Assembly: GCA_919901875.1 (NCBI GenBank)
Contig: CAKKQG010000316.1
Coordinates: 1,947 to 7,863, forward strand
DNA: 5,917 bases
From: Anaerolineales bacterium
GTDB taxonomy: Bacteria > Chloroflexota > Anaerolineae > Anaerolineales > VGOW01
Direction of reading: 5' to 3'
The notes below the pieces were generated by a model. That model did no database searches and was not told where the DNA came from. It worked only from the letters and a program-made list of their open reading frames with translations. Position numbers and translations under genes: made by a program. Positions 1-5,850 of this stretch are shown piece by piece (positions within the stretch are counted from its first letter, which is position 1; every line of letters begins with the position of its first letter).

Positions 1-49
1 AAAAACCCCTTTAAAATAAGCCTAAAATGAGTGTCGTAGAACACGCGTT

Positions 50-58
50 TGTGGATAA
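50..58 (-). promoter_or_regulatory. DnaA box, perfect
   Basis: The plus strand reads TGTGGATAA, the exact reverse complement of the DnaA consensus TTATCCACA. It has the same orientation as the next perfect box, and the two start 21 bp apart, about two helical turns, so two DnaA molecules would sit on the same face of the DNA. Confidence 0.7.
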
Positions 59-70
59 GTGGGGTAAAAC

Positions 71-79
71 TGTGGATAA
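71..79 (-). promoter_or_regulatory. DnaA box, perfect
   Basis: This is a second exact TGTGGATAA on the plus strand (TTATCCACA on the minus). The flanks resemble those of the first copy: both boxes are preceded by T/C-rich bases and followed by G or C. Confidence 0.7.
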
Positions 80-221
80 GCACCCCCTTTTGGGGAAAAC
101 TACCTTATGCTCCACAAAAACATAACCCGTATATAGCCGTCTTCACTATCCATAACCTATAGGTAGGGACGGTATTTGCAGTGATATTGTCGCCCCAAAG
201 TCTATCCCCATATTCCCCAAA

Positions 222-230
222 TTATCCCCA
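222..230 (+). promoter_or_regulatory. DnaA-box-like site, one mismatch
   Basis: TTATCCCCA differs from TTATCCACA only at position 7. It lies in a run of similar words (CTATCCCCA at 202-210, TATTCCCCA at 211-219), so this part may be a cluster of weak sites. Confidence 0.4.
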
Positions 231-328
231 TCCATCATGTGGAGATAACGTCGATCAAAAAACAGCATTAGCAGAAAACTTTTTTACCCATCACCTAGAT
301 GTGCCGATCAAAAATGAGTCTTGTCTTC

Positions 329-345
329 TTCTCCACATATCCACA
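329..345 (+). promoter_or_regulatory. Two adjoining DnaA-box-like sites
   Basis: TTCTCCACA (329-337) and ATATCCACA (337-345) each have one mismatch to TTATCCACA. They lie head to tail and share one base. They sit 16 bp left of the A+T-rich stretch and would be well placed to load DnaA beside a melting region. Confidence 0.45.
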
Positions 346-360
346 CGCTCTACTACGATT

Positions 361-387
361 ACTAAAATTAAACATTTAAAAAGATAA
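361..387. other. Candidate DNA unwinding element
   Basis: Only 3 of 27 bases are G or C, making this one of the most A+T-rich short segments in the window. DnaA-box-like sites flank it on both sides (329-345 and 391-399). The role as a duplex unwinding element is inferred from composition and position only. Confidence 0.4.
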
Positions 388-390
388 CTG

Positions 391-399
391 TGTAGATAA
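391..399 (-). promoter_or_regulatory. DnaA-box-like site, one mismatch
   Basis: The plus strand reads TGTAGATAA, that is TTATCTACA on the minus strand, with one mismatch at position 6. It lies 3 bp from the end of the A+T-rich stretch. Confidence 0.4.
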
Positions 400-414
400 C
401 TAAAAAGGGAACTA

Positions 415-494
415 CGTAAACAGGTAGACAAGTAAACACGTAGACACATTTATCCAACTACCTTTTTACTTGTTTACCTATCTACCTGTTTACC
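415..494. repeat. Inverted pair of 8-nt tandem repeat arrays
   Basis: The left half is four head-to-tail octamers of consensus NGTARACA: 415-422, 423-430, 431-438 and 439-446. After an 8-bp spacer (447-454) the right half is five octamers in the opposite orientation, consensus TRTYTACC with the most degenerate copies nearest the spacer: 455-462, 463-470, 471-478, 479-486 and 487-494. The outer parts form a perfect 13-bp inverted repeat (416-428 with 481-493). The last unit contains the TAA stop of the minus-strand methyltransferase gene, so the folded transcript could act as its 3' hairpin or terminator. No clear U-tract follows, so a terminator role is uncertain. I do not recognise a named repeat family. 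Confidence 0.75.
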
Positions 495-1287
495 TTCTTC
501 CCCTTTGCCTCACCGCTTCGTAAATAAACAACGCTGTCGAAACTGAAACGTTGAGCGAATTGATTTTCCCGAACAGCGGCACACGCGCTTTAATATCCGC
601 GCCATTGCGCCACAACGCACTGAGACCGCCTTTTTCTGTTCCAACGATGATGGCGATGGGTTGGCGCAGATTCGCTTCTGTGTAAAGCGTAGCGCCTTCC
701 GGTGTTGCCGCCACCGTTTTGATGCCGTGTGCCTTTAACCACCTTAATGCTTCAGCACTCGTCGTCAGAGCAATCGCCATAGTGAACACTGTTCCCCGAC
801 TTGTTCGCAAAACATTCGGATTACCCAGATCAATTTTTGGATCACATATCAACAACGCATCCACATTTGCGGCGTCACTTGTTCGCAAGATAGCCCCCAG
901 ATTGCCCGGTTTCTCCACAGACTCGACCACCACAATCAACGGGTTATCCCCAAGTTTAAGATCGTCCAGTGTCATTTGTATTGAGGGGAAGATCGCCAGC
1001 CAGCCGTCCGGGTTTTCACGATAGGCGATCTTTTCAAACACGCGCTTATTCACTTCCATCGTTCCCGATCCACGTTGAACGATTTGTTCCATCAAAGATG
1101 AGTGATCGCCTTCACCAAAAAAATCGAAGCAATAGAATAGCATCTGTGGTTTTGCGCCGCTCTCTAGAGCCATCACAATTTCATCGCGCCCCTCCACCAA
1201 CATCACGCGATCTTTCTTGCGCTGCCTGCTCTCGCGTAATGATGCGGCGTATTTGATCTTGGGGTTGTGCAAACTGGTAATTAACAT
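490..1287 (-). CDS. TrmH/SpoU-family RNA 2'-O-ribose methyltransferase
   Basis: The 265-residue product is of usual length for the RlmB/TrmH-like branch of the SPOUT superfamily, which transfers a methyl group from S-adenosylmethionine to a ribose 2'-OH of 23S rRNA or tRNA in the cytoplasm. The N-terminus (MLITSLHNPKIKYAASLRES) and residues about 27-103, including the VEGRDEIVMAL stretch, match the substrate-binding domain. The catalytic trefoil-knot domain shows motif 1 around EKPGNLGAILRTSDA (125-139, with N129 and R135), motif 2 IIVGTEKGGLS (213-223) and motif 3 NSLNVSVSTALFIYEA (243-258). The ATG has no Shine-Dalgarno sequence but lies 6 nt after an extended -10 element, so it is probably leaderless. 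The gene points away from its right neighbour and toward the candidate origin, and short inverted repeat arrays border it at both ends. The exact modified nucleotide cannot be read from sequence, so I give no symbol. Confidence 0.93.
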   Translation of the reverse strand: MLITSLHNPKIKYAASLRESRQRKKDRVMLVEGRDEIVMALESGAKPQMLFYCFDFFGEGDHSSLMEQIVQRGSGTMEVNKRVFEKIAYRENPDGWLAIFPSIQMTLDDLKLGDNPLIVVVESVEKPGNLGAILRTSDAANVDALLICDPKIDLGNPNVLRTSRGTVFTMAIALTTSAEALRWLKAHGIKTVAATPEGATLYTEANLRQPIAIIVGTEKGGLSALWRNGADIKARVPLFGKINSLNVSVSTALFIYEAVRQRGRR

Positions 1288-1293
1288 GAAGAG

Positions 1294-1302
1294 ATTTTAG
1301 CA
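1294..1302 (-). promoter_or_regulatory. Extended -10 promoter of the methyltransferase gene
   Basis: Read on the minus strand this is TGC-TAAAAT, an extended -10 (TGN-TATAAT) with one mismatch. Only six bases separate it from the ATG at 1287, which places the expected transcription start at or next to the start codon. No good -35 hexamer is visible; extended -10 promoters often lack one. Promoter function is inferred. Confidence 0.5.
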
Positions 1303-1312
1303 GATGGGGGAC

Positions 1313-1421
1313 AGCGTATAGCGAATGGCGTTTAGCGGATAGCAAATGGCGAATAGCGTATGGTATCCTTCTACTCGCCATCTGCTATTAGCCATTCGCC
1401 ATCAGCCATTTGCCATTTGCC
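1313..1421. repeat. Head-to-head pair of 7-nt tandem repeat arrays between divergent genes
   Basis: The left arm is seven consecutive heptamers of consensus RGCGNAT starting at 1313, 1320, 1327, 1334, 1341, 1348 and 1355, with no indels. After an 11-bp centre (1362-1372) the right arm is seven heptamers in the opposite orientation, consensus ATNNGCY, at 1373 (degenerate), 1380, 1387, 1394, 1401, 1408 and 1415. Both arms are 49 bp. Opposing units pair at about 4-5 of 7 positions, so the whole can fold into a long imperfect hairpin. It fills nearly all the space between the methyltransferase promoter and the nucleotidyltransferase start. It is similar in style to the heptameric short tandem repeats known from cyanobacteria, but I cannot link it to a named family. 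Confidence 0.85.
1361..1369 (+). promoter_or_regulatory. Possible extended -10 for the nucleotidyltransferase gene
   Basis: TGG-TATCCT in the centre of the heptamer element matches TGN plus four of six bases of TATAAT. A start near 1376 would put the whole right repeat arm into a 5' leader of roughly 45 nt. The match is weak and there is no clear -35. Confidence 0.25.
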
Positions 1422-2447
1422 GTGATCGAACATTCCACCCTCCTCAAACTTGCCCGCGATTATGCGGCGCGTAAAGCAAGTGAACACTCGTCGCTGAAAG
1501 CCATCGTCCTCAGCGGCTCGGTGGCGCGTGGCGAGCCGCCGCTGGGCGACGCGGTTGACCTCGACATTCTCCTCATCAGTGATTACCCGCCAGAGACAGC
1601 GCATGAGATCGTTAGACTCTCCGATTATGTTTTTGTGGATGCGGTTCACATCCCAACGTCGGCATATGCAGATCGCAAAGCGATTCGGACTCATCACTTC
1701 ACTGGCTCGGCACTCAACGATGCGTTAATACTTTACGACCCGCGTCACTATTTTGACATTCTGCAAGCGGCGGTGCGCGCGCCTTACAATCGCGCCGATC
1801 ACATCTACGCTCGCGCTCGTTCTGCTTACAATGCGGCAATGCAGGTCTTCGATCATATCTCGCAGTATCGTGAAGACCCCGCGCCTGATCCACTTTCATT
1901 CGATCTACTTCACGAGCTGCGCCAAACGTTGTATCTTGCCGCGCACACGTTGTTGCCTTTGGTGAGTCAGACTCAATCGCAGTCGGTAGGCGCGCGCAAG
2001 TTGATGGTGCGCTTTGAAGCGGCGGCGCGCGAGTTGAATCCGGAACTTTATTCGCAATTTTTAGAATCGCTTGGCGTTCACGACGTGGATCCAAAAACGG
2101 TTGAAGGGTTGTTGAACGAATGGGTTGCGCTGTACAAGGCGGCATCCCAACGCGGATCGGACGATCTGGTAATTCATCCCTTCAAGCGTGGTTATTATGA
2201 TCGCGGCTTCCGCGCGTTGATCGCCGAAGGACACGCCATCAATACACTGTGGTTGCTGGAAGAGACGTTGTGCGCCTGCGCGCGCCGACTCGATCCGCTA
2301 CCCGAAACATGGATCAATTTCTGCCGCTTGACTCACAAATCGAGCGGCGCAGAATTTTCGGAGCGCGTCCGCGTTGCCGAATCATTTTTGTCGGAGATCG
2401 ATCACACGCTTAACCAGTGGGCAGATCAAGAGAGCGTGGAGCGATAG
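1422..2447 (+). CDS. Nucleotidyltransferase-domain protein (DNA polymerase beta-like fold), substrate unknown
   Basis: The 341-residue protein from the GTG at 1422 carries the signature of the minimal nucleotidyltransferase superfamily close to its N-terminus: GSVARGEPPLGDAVDLDIL (32-50), with the GS pair and two metal-binding aspartates D46 and D48, then a likely third carboxylate D73 in YVFVDAVH. The remaining 230 or so residues look mainly helical (for example HELRQTLYLAAHTLLPL) and I cannot assign them. Such enzymes transfer a nucleotide from NTP to a small molecule, protein or RNA; the partner is not evident. Start choice: an in-frame TTG at 1410 would add four residues but lies inside the heptamer array, and a stop at 1389 rules out anything further upstream. 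The GTG immediately follows the array, and neither start has a Shine-Dalgarno sequence. No HEPN partner gene is adjacent, which argues against a MNT-HEPN toxin-antitoxin pair. The TAG stop lies 34 bp before the kinase ATG. Confidence 0.8.
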   Translation: MIEHSTLLKLARDYAARKASEHSSLKAIVLSGSVARGEPPLGDAVDLDILLISDYPPETAHEIVRLSDYVFVDAVHIPTSAYADRKAIRTHHFTGSALNDALILYDPRHYFDILQAAVRAPYNRADHIYARARSAYNAAMQVFDHISQYREDPAPDPLSFDLLHELRQTLYLAAHTLLPLVSQTQSQSVGARKLMVRFEAAARELNPELYSQFLESLGVHDVDPKTVEGLLNEWVALYKAASQRGSDDLVIHPFKRGYYDRGFRALIAEGHAINTLWLLEETLCACARRLDPLPETWINFCRLTHKSSGAEFSERVRVAESFLSEIDHTLNQWADQESVER

Positions 2448-2463
2448 CGCGCTAGAAGCAAGA

Positions 2464-2472
2464 TGCTATAAT
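2464..2472 (+). promoter_or_regulatory. Extended -10 promoter of the histidine kinase gene
   Basis: TGC-TATAAT is a perfect extended -10 element. The kinase ATG follows after nine bases, so the transcript would start at or within about three bases of the start codon. There is no TTGACA-like -35. Two small dyads flank the element: the 10-bp palindrome TAGCGCGCTA at 2445-2454, which overlaps the upstream stop codon and the -35 position, and ATCGT-TAT-ACGAT at 2471-2483 across the start site. Either might bind a regulator, but both are short enough to be chance. Confidence 0.65.
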
Positions 2473-2481
2473 CGTTATACG

Positions 2482-4581
2482 ATGACGCCTGATAATATTC
2501 TCGACGAACGGGGTCGGCTGGAATTGTTGTATTACATCAGCCGCGAACTCAATCGCCGCCTCAACCTCCGCACGCAGATCGAACGCACGTTAGAGTTCAC
2601 CTCGACCAGTGTCGGCGCAGAAACCGGCAGTTTAATTTTGGTGAATGATGACGGCGAAGTGATCAACGGCGCCATGATGCTCAATGGCTCGCTTGTGGCA
2701 AATGCGGCGGTGCGGCTCAAACCGCAGATCGAAACCGGGCTGGCGGGTTGGGCGTTGCGTGAGCGTAAACCCGCGCTCGTCCGAGACACGGCAAATGATG
2801 TTCGTTGGCAGGCGAGCCAGGAGTACACCAACGTCCGCCCCGTATCAAAATCTGCGATTGCCGCGCCGTTGTTGTATTCTGAGCGCGTCTTAGGCGTGAT
2901 CACCCTCGTTCACTCCGAACCCAATCACTTCACCGAAAACGATCAGGCGCTGGTCAATGCAATTGCCGAACTTGCTGCAATTGCAGTGGAGAACGCGCGC
3001 CTGCTTGACGAGAGCCGCAAGCAAACGCAGGCAATGAGTAACTTGGTGGAGGCGGCGCAGGTCTTGAGTTCAACGATGGAGACGGATCGGTTGCTGCATC
3101 TGTTACTGGCGCAAACGTTGAAAATTCTGAATCTTGAAGCGGCTTCTATTGCTTTGATCAGTCCTGAAACTAAAGAACTTGTTTTTCAATTGTCTGAGGG
3201 CGCGCACTCCGAACGATTGATTGGACTTCGTTTGAAAATTGGGCAAGGTATTGCCGGCTGGGTGGCGCAAACAGGTCAACCCATTTTTGTGCCTGATGTA
3301 AAAAAGAGTCCGCATTTCTTCGGCGGGGTAGATAATCAAACGGGCTTCGTCACGCGCTCTATTGCTTGCGCGCCCATAACGTTTGAAGGTCATTTGATGG
3401 GCGTGATCGAAGGATTGAATCCGGCGCCGGATGCGGTTGACCGCAACACACTACCGATGCTGACCGGTATCGCCAGTCTTGCCGGCAACGCCATCGCCCA
3501 CGCTCAACAATTCTCATTCACCCAAAGCGCCAAAGACCGTTACGCCGGTTTGTTTGAAGACAGCCTCGACCCTATCATCACCACCGATTTGGAAGGCGGC
3601 ATCACCGACGCCAATCACAAAGCGCGTGTGACGTTTGGCTATACCCGTTCCGATATGATCGGTGTGCCGATCAAAGAGATGCACCGCTCGACCACGGGAG
3701 CGAATACGGAAGGAAAAGATCTGTTCAGCAGTGATCGCATCCGCGATCTGGTGCGCGGCATTGAACAAAGCTTTGAGACGCAGGTCATCACCAAAGAGGG
3801 TCGTGAGATTCCGGTGGAAGTTCACGCCAAGCGCATCTCCACGCCCGAACACGATTTCATCCAATGGATCGAGCGTGATATTTCAGAACGGATGAAGATC
3901 GAAGAGATGCGCGAAGATTTGATGTCCATGATCTTTCACGATCTGCGCGCCCCGTTAGGCAACATTATGTCCAGCGTGACCCTGCTGCAATCCTCCATGC
4001 CCACCGATGATGAAATAAATAATTCGGTCTTGGGCATCGCCGCGCGATCCGGTCAACATTTGGCGCGGTTAGTCGACTCACTTCTCGACCTGCGCCGTTT
4101 TGAATCAGGCAAAGCGGTGTTAAGCCAAAAAGAGGCGTCCATCCTGCCGTTGATCGCCGACGCCGTAGAGCAAGTCCATCCTATCGCCCAAGGTAAAAGC
4201 ATCACCCTTACATTTAATCTTCCGCCCAAACTTCCTACGGTCTTCATTGACGGGGATATGATCCGCCGCGTGCTGATCAACTTGATCGAGAACTCGGTGA
4301 AGTACACGCCTAACGAAGGTGCCGTCTCGGTGCTGGCGCAAGAAGAAAACGATCAGGTCATCGTCAGCATTCAAGATAATGGTCCCGGCATCCCCGAAGC
4401 GGAACGCGCGCGAGTCTTTGAAAAATTTATGCGTATCCGCCGCGAAGGCGGACCCAAAGGGCTAGGCTTGGGTCTGGCATTCGTGAAGATGGCAATTGAA
4501 GCGCACGGCGGCAAAGTGTGGGTTGACCCCGCGACGGATCACGGTGCGATCTTCCGTTTTTCGTTGCCGGTTAAAAATTAA
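2482..4581 (+). CDS. Cytoplasmic GAF-GAF-PAS sensor histidine kinase
   Basis: The 699-residue protein is a complete sensor kinase of a two-component system with no membrane segment or signal peptide, so it should sense an internal signal. Order: GAF 1 (about 27-176), GAF 2 (about 195-345), PAS (about 353-465), HisKA dimerisation helix with the phospho-accepting H486 in IFHDLRAPLGN (484-494), and the HATPase domain (about 583-697). The ATPase shows the N box NLIENSVKYTP (600-610), G1 DNGPGIP (632-638), F box VFEKFM (645-650) and G2 GPKGLGLGLAFVK (657-669). All catalytic residues seem intact. The GAF ligand cannot be inferred; I see no obvious phytochrome-type cysteine context. The ATG at 2482 is preferred over one at 2374, which would overlap the upstream gene by 74 bp and precede the clear promoter. 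No response regulator is adjacent, so it is an orphan kinase here. Confidence 0.95.
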   Translation: MTPDNILDERGRLELLYYISRELNRRLNLRTQIERTLEFTSTSVGAETGSLILVNDDGEVINGAMMLNGSLVANAAVRLKPQIETGLAGWALRERKPALVRDTANDVRWQASQEYTNVRPVSKSAIAAPLLYSERVLGVITLVHSEPNHFTENDQALVNAIAELAAIAVENARLLDESRKQTQAMSNLVEAAQVLSSTMETDRLLHLLLAQTLKILNLEAASIALISPETKELVFQLSEGAHSERLIGLRLKIGQGIAGWVAQTGQPIFVPDVKKSPHFFGGVDNQTGFVTRSIACAPITFEGHLMGVIEGLNPAPDAVDRNTLPMLTGIASLAGNAIAHAQQFSFTQSAKDRYAGLFEDSLDPIITTDLEGGITDANHKARVTFGYTRSDMIGVPIKEMHRSTTGANTEGKDLFSSDRIRDLVRGIEQSFETQVITKEGREIPVEVHAKRISTPEHDFIQWIERDISERMKIEEMREDLMSMIFHDLRAPLGNIMSSVTLLQSSMPTDDEINNSVLGIAARSGQHLARLVDSLLDLRRFESGKAVLSQKEASILPLIADAVEQVHPIAQGKSITLTFNLPPKLPTVFIDGDMIRRVLINLIENSVKYTPNEGAVSVLAQEENDQVIVSIQDNGPGIPEAERARVFEKFMRIRREGGPKGLGLGLAFVKMAIEAHGGKVWVDPATDHGAIFRFSLPVKN

Positions 4582-4614
4582 GGTGACAGTCACTTTCAAA
4601 GTGACTGTCACCTT
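4580..4614. repeat. Long nested palindrome between kinase and AlaX genes; possible terminator
   Basis: Arms of 17 bp (4580-4596 and 4598-4614) are perfectly complementary around a single central C. Each arm is itself a dyad, GTGAC-A-GTCAC at 4583-4593 and GTGAC-T-GTCAC at 4601-4611, so the DNA or RNA can form one long hairpin or two small ones. The palindrome begins in the kinase stop codon and ends three bases before the AlaX ATG. As RNA it would be a strong hairpin followed only by UUUAA, so it may be a weak or bidirectional terminator, an mRNA-stabilising end, a REP/MITE-like mobile palindrome, or an operator. I cannot choose between these from sequence alone. Confidence 0.8.
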
Positions 4615-4617
4615 TAA

Positions 4618-5823
4618 ATGAAAATGACTGAACGCCTCTATTATTCTGATTCGTACACGCACACCTTCAACGCGCGCATTGTCGAGCGACTGACCCACAA
4701 CAACCAACCCGCGCTTCTCCTCGATAAGACTTTTTTCTATCCAACCTCGGGCGGTCAACCTAATGATCGCGGCACGATCAATCAGGCACAAGTGATTGAC
4801 GTGATCGCGCGTGAAAGCGATCACGCCATTCTGCATATTCTGGATCGGGAAACGGACTCAGGGGATGCCGCCTGCGCCATTGAGTGGAGCCGCCGATTCG
4901 ACTTTATGCAGCAGCACACGGGGCAGCACATCCTCTCGCAAGCGTTTATCCGAATCGCCCACGCCGAGACAATAGGCTTTCATTTAGGCGAGAGTCTCAC
5001 CATTGATCTGGCTGTCGAAAAACTTTCACCGGATGCCATTGACCAGACCGAAGACTTGGCGAATCAAATCGTCACCGACAACGCGCCGATTCGATCTTGG
5101 TTTCCATCTGACGAAGAACTGCAAACGCTCCCATTACGCAAAGCGCCGGAGATTGACGGGCGTTTGCGAATCGTCGCCATTGGCGATTTTGATTTCACCG
5201 CATGCGGCGGCACCCACGTCGCGTATACGGGTGAAGTCGGGCTGATCAAAATTATTAAAGTGGAGCGCGCTAAGAAAATGATGCGCGTTGAGTTTATGTG
5301 TGGCGCGCGCGCCCTGCGCGATTACCGGCGCAAGAATGGGATCATGAATCAACTGGCGGCAGACTTCACTTGCGGCGTGTTTGAGATCGATCAATCTGTC
5401 GCCAAATTGCGATCTGAAAATCAGACGCGCGCTAAAGAATTGAAAGAGCTGCGCTTGCGATGGCTTGAAGACGAAGCGCAAAAAATTATTGCCGCCTTTC
5501 CCGACACCTGGGGCAACCGCCTCGTCAAGCGGGCCTGGGCGAATCGTGAGATGGACGAACTCCGCAAATTAGCCATGCGCCTCACCGCTGAACCCAAAGT
5601 GATCGTCTTGCTCGGCTCGTCGGGCGCGAAAGCGAATCTGGTCTTTGCCCGTTCCAATGATGTGGACCAGGATATGAAAGCGTTGTTGCTACCTGCGTTG
5701 AAGGTGATAGGCAGTGAGAAGGGCGGGGGTGATGCCCGTTTGGCGCAGGGTGGCGGCGTCCCCGCTAGCGCAGAGTTGATCGAGAAAGCATTGCGAGAGG
5801 TAGAGAAATATTTATCGTCGTAG
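4618..5823 (+). CDS. Alanyl-tRNA editing protein, long AlaX type with DHHA1 domain
   Basis: The 401-residue protein is a free-standing homologue of the alanyl-tRNA synthetase editing domain, which hydrolyses Ser-tRNA(Ala) or Gly-tRNA(Ala) in the cytoplasm and so guards translation accuracy. The N-terminal beta-barrel part shows FFYPTSGGQPNDRG (39-52). The zinc and catalytic ligands are intact: HTGQH (H100, H104) and CGGTH (C196, H200). Residues about 257-290 are charged and likely form a coiled-coil linker. The C-terminal DHHA1 domain carries GGGDARLAQGGG (369-380), the glycine-rich motif of AlaRS C-terminal domains, which makes this the long AlaX class. The first ATG (4618) and a second at 4624 are both possible; neither has a Shine-Dalgarno sequence. 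The gene follows the kinase by 36 bp on the same strand, but the intervening strong palindrome may separate them transcriptionally. The two functions are not obviously related. Confidence 0.94.
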   Translation: MKMTERLYYSDSYTHTFNARIVERLTHNNQPALLLDKTFFYPTSGGQPNDRGTINQAQVIDVIARESDHAILHILDRETDSGDAACAIEWSRRFDFMQQHTGQHILSQAFIRIAHAETIGFHLGESLTIDLAVEKLSPDAIDQTEDLANQIVTDNAPIRSWFPSDEELQTLPLRKAPEIDGRLRIVAIGDFDFTACGGTHVAYTGEVGLIKIIKVERAKKMMRVEFMCGARALRDYRRKNGIMNQLAADFTCGVFEIDQSVAKLRSENQTRAKELKELRLRWLEDEAQKIIAAFPDTWGNRLVKRAWANREMDELRKLAMRLTAEPKVIVLLGSSGAKANLVFARSNDVDQDMKALLLPALKVIGSEKGGGDARLAQGGGVPASAELIEKALREVEKYLSS

Positions 5824-5844
5824 GGGCAGGACTTGCTCCTGCCC
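5824..5844 (+). terminator. Hairpin just after the AlaX gene
   Basis: GGGCAGGA (5824-5831) pairs perfectly with TCCTGCCC (5837-5844) around a five-base loop, directly after the TAG stop. The stem is GC-rich and well placed to terminate or protect the transcript, but no T-tract follows (the next bases are TTGCGT), so a repeat-family hairpin is as likely as an intrinsic terminator. Confidence 0.45.
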
Positions 5845-5850
5845 TTGCGT

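Larger units (their letters stand above)
1..414. other. oriC: Candidate chromosomal replication origin (oriC), gene-free AT-rich region
   Basis: This stretch has no convincing gene and is clearly richer in A+T than the coding DNA to its right. It holds two exact copies of the DnaA-box consensus TTATCCACA (minus strand, 50-58 and 71-79), one-mismatch copies at 222-230, 329-337, 337-345 and 391-399, and several looser relatives (202-210, 146-154, 450-458). A run of about 89% A+T lies at 361-387, directly beside the 391-399 box and near the 329-345 pair, which is the usual arrangement of an unwinding element next to DnaA sites. In random sequence of this size about 0.004 exact boxes would be expected. 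DnaA binding to such clusters to start replication is established. That this is the functional oriC is an inference: no dnaA or dnaN gene is visible, since the window begins here. It could instead be a DnaA-titrating or regulatory cluster upstream of a gene outside the window. Confidence 0.6.

Noticed and set aside
84..95. CCCC-TTTT-GGGG hairpin beside the second DnaA box
   Set aside because: A four-base stem is too short to support a terminator or origin structure on its own.
181..387. A 68-codon plus-strand open frame starting with GTG in the AT-rich region
   Set aside because: It has no Shine-Dalgarno or extended -10, an odd proline/serine/threonine-rich composition produced by the repeated ATCCCCA words, and it overlaps the DnaA-box-like sites and the A+T-rich stretch.
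490..1287. Antibiotic-resistance rRNA methyltransferase (thiostrepton-resistance type)
   Set aside because: It shares the SpoU fold, but the general RlmB/TrmH-like features give no reason to prefer a resistance role and no biosynthetic or resistance context is present.
1371..1697. Minus-strand open frames over the heptamer arrays and the start of the nucleotidyltransferase
   Set aside because: The predicted peptide is partly a translation of the heptamer repeats (MADGEW-like) and otherwise antisense to a well-supported gene; no family resemblance.
1422..2447. Antitoxin of a MNT-HEPN toxin-antitoxin pair
   Set aside because: Neither adjacent gene is HEPN-like: one neighbour is an RNA methyltransferase on the other strand, the other is a histidine kinase. 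The protein is also too long.
2374..2481. Upstream ATG that would lengthen the kinase by 36 residues
   Set aside because: It overlaps the nucleotidyltransferase gene in another frame, and the perfect extended -10 lies just before the ATG at 2482; the added residues do not resemble a domain.
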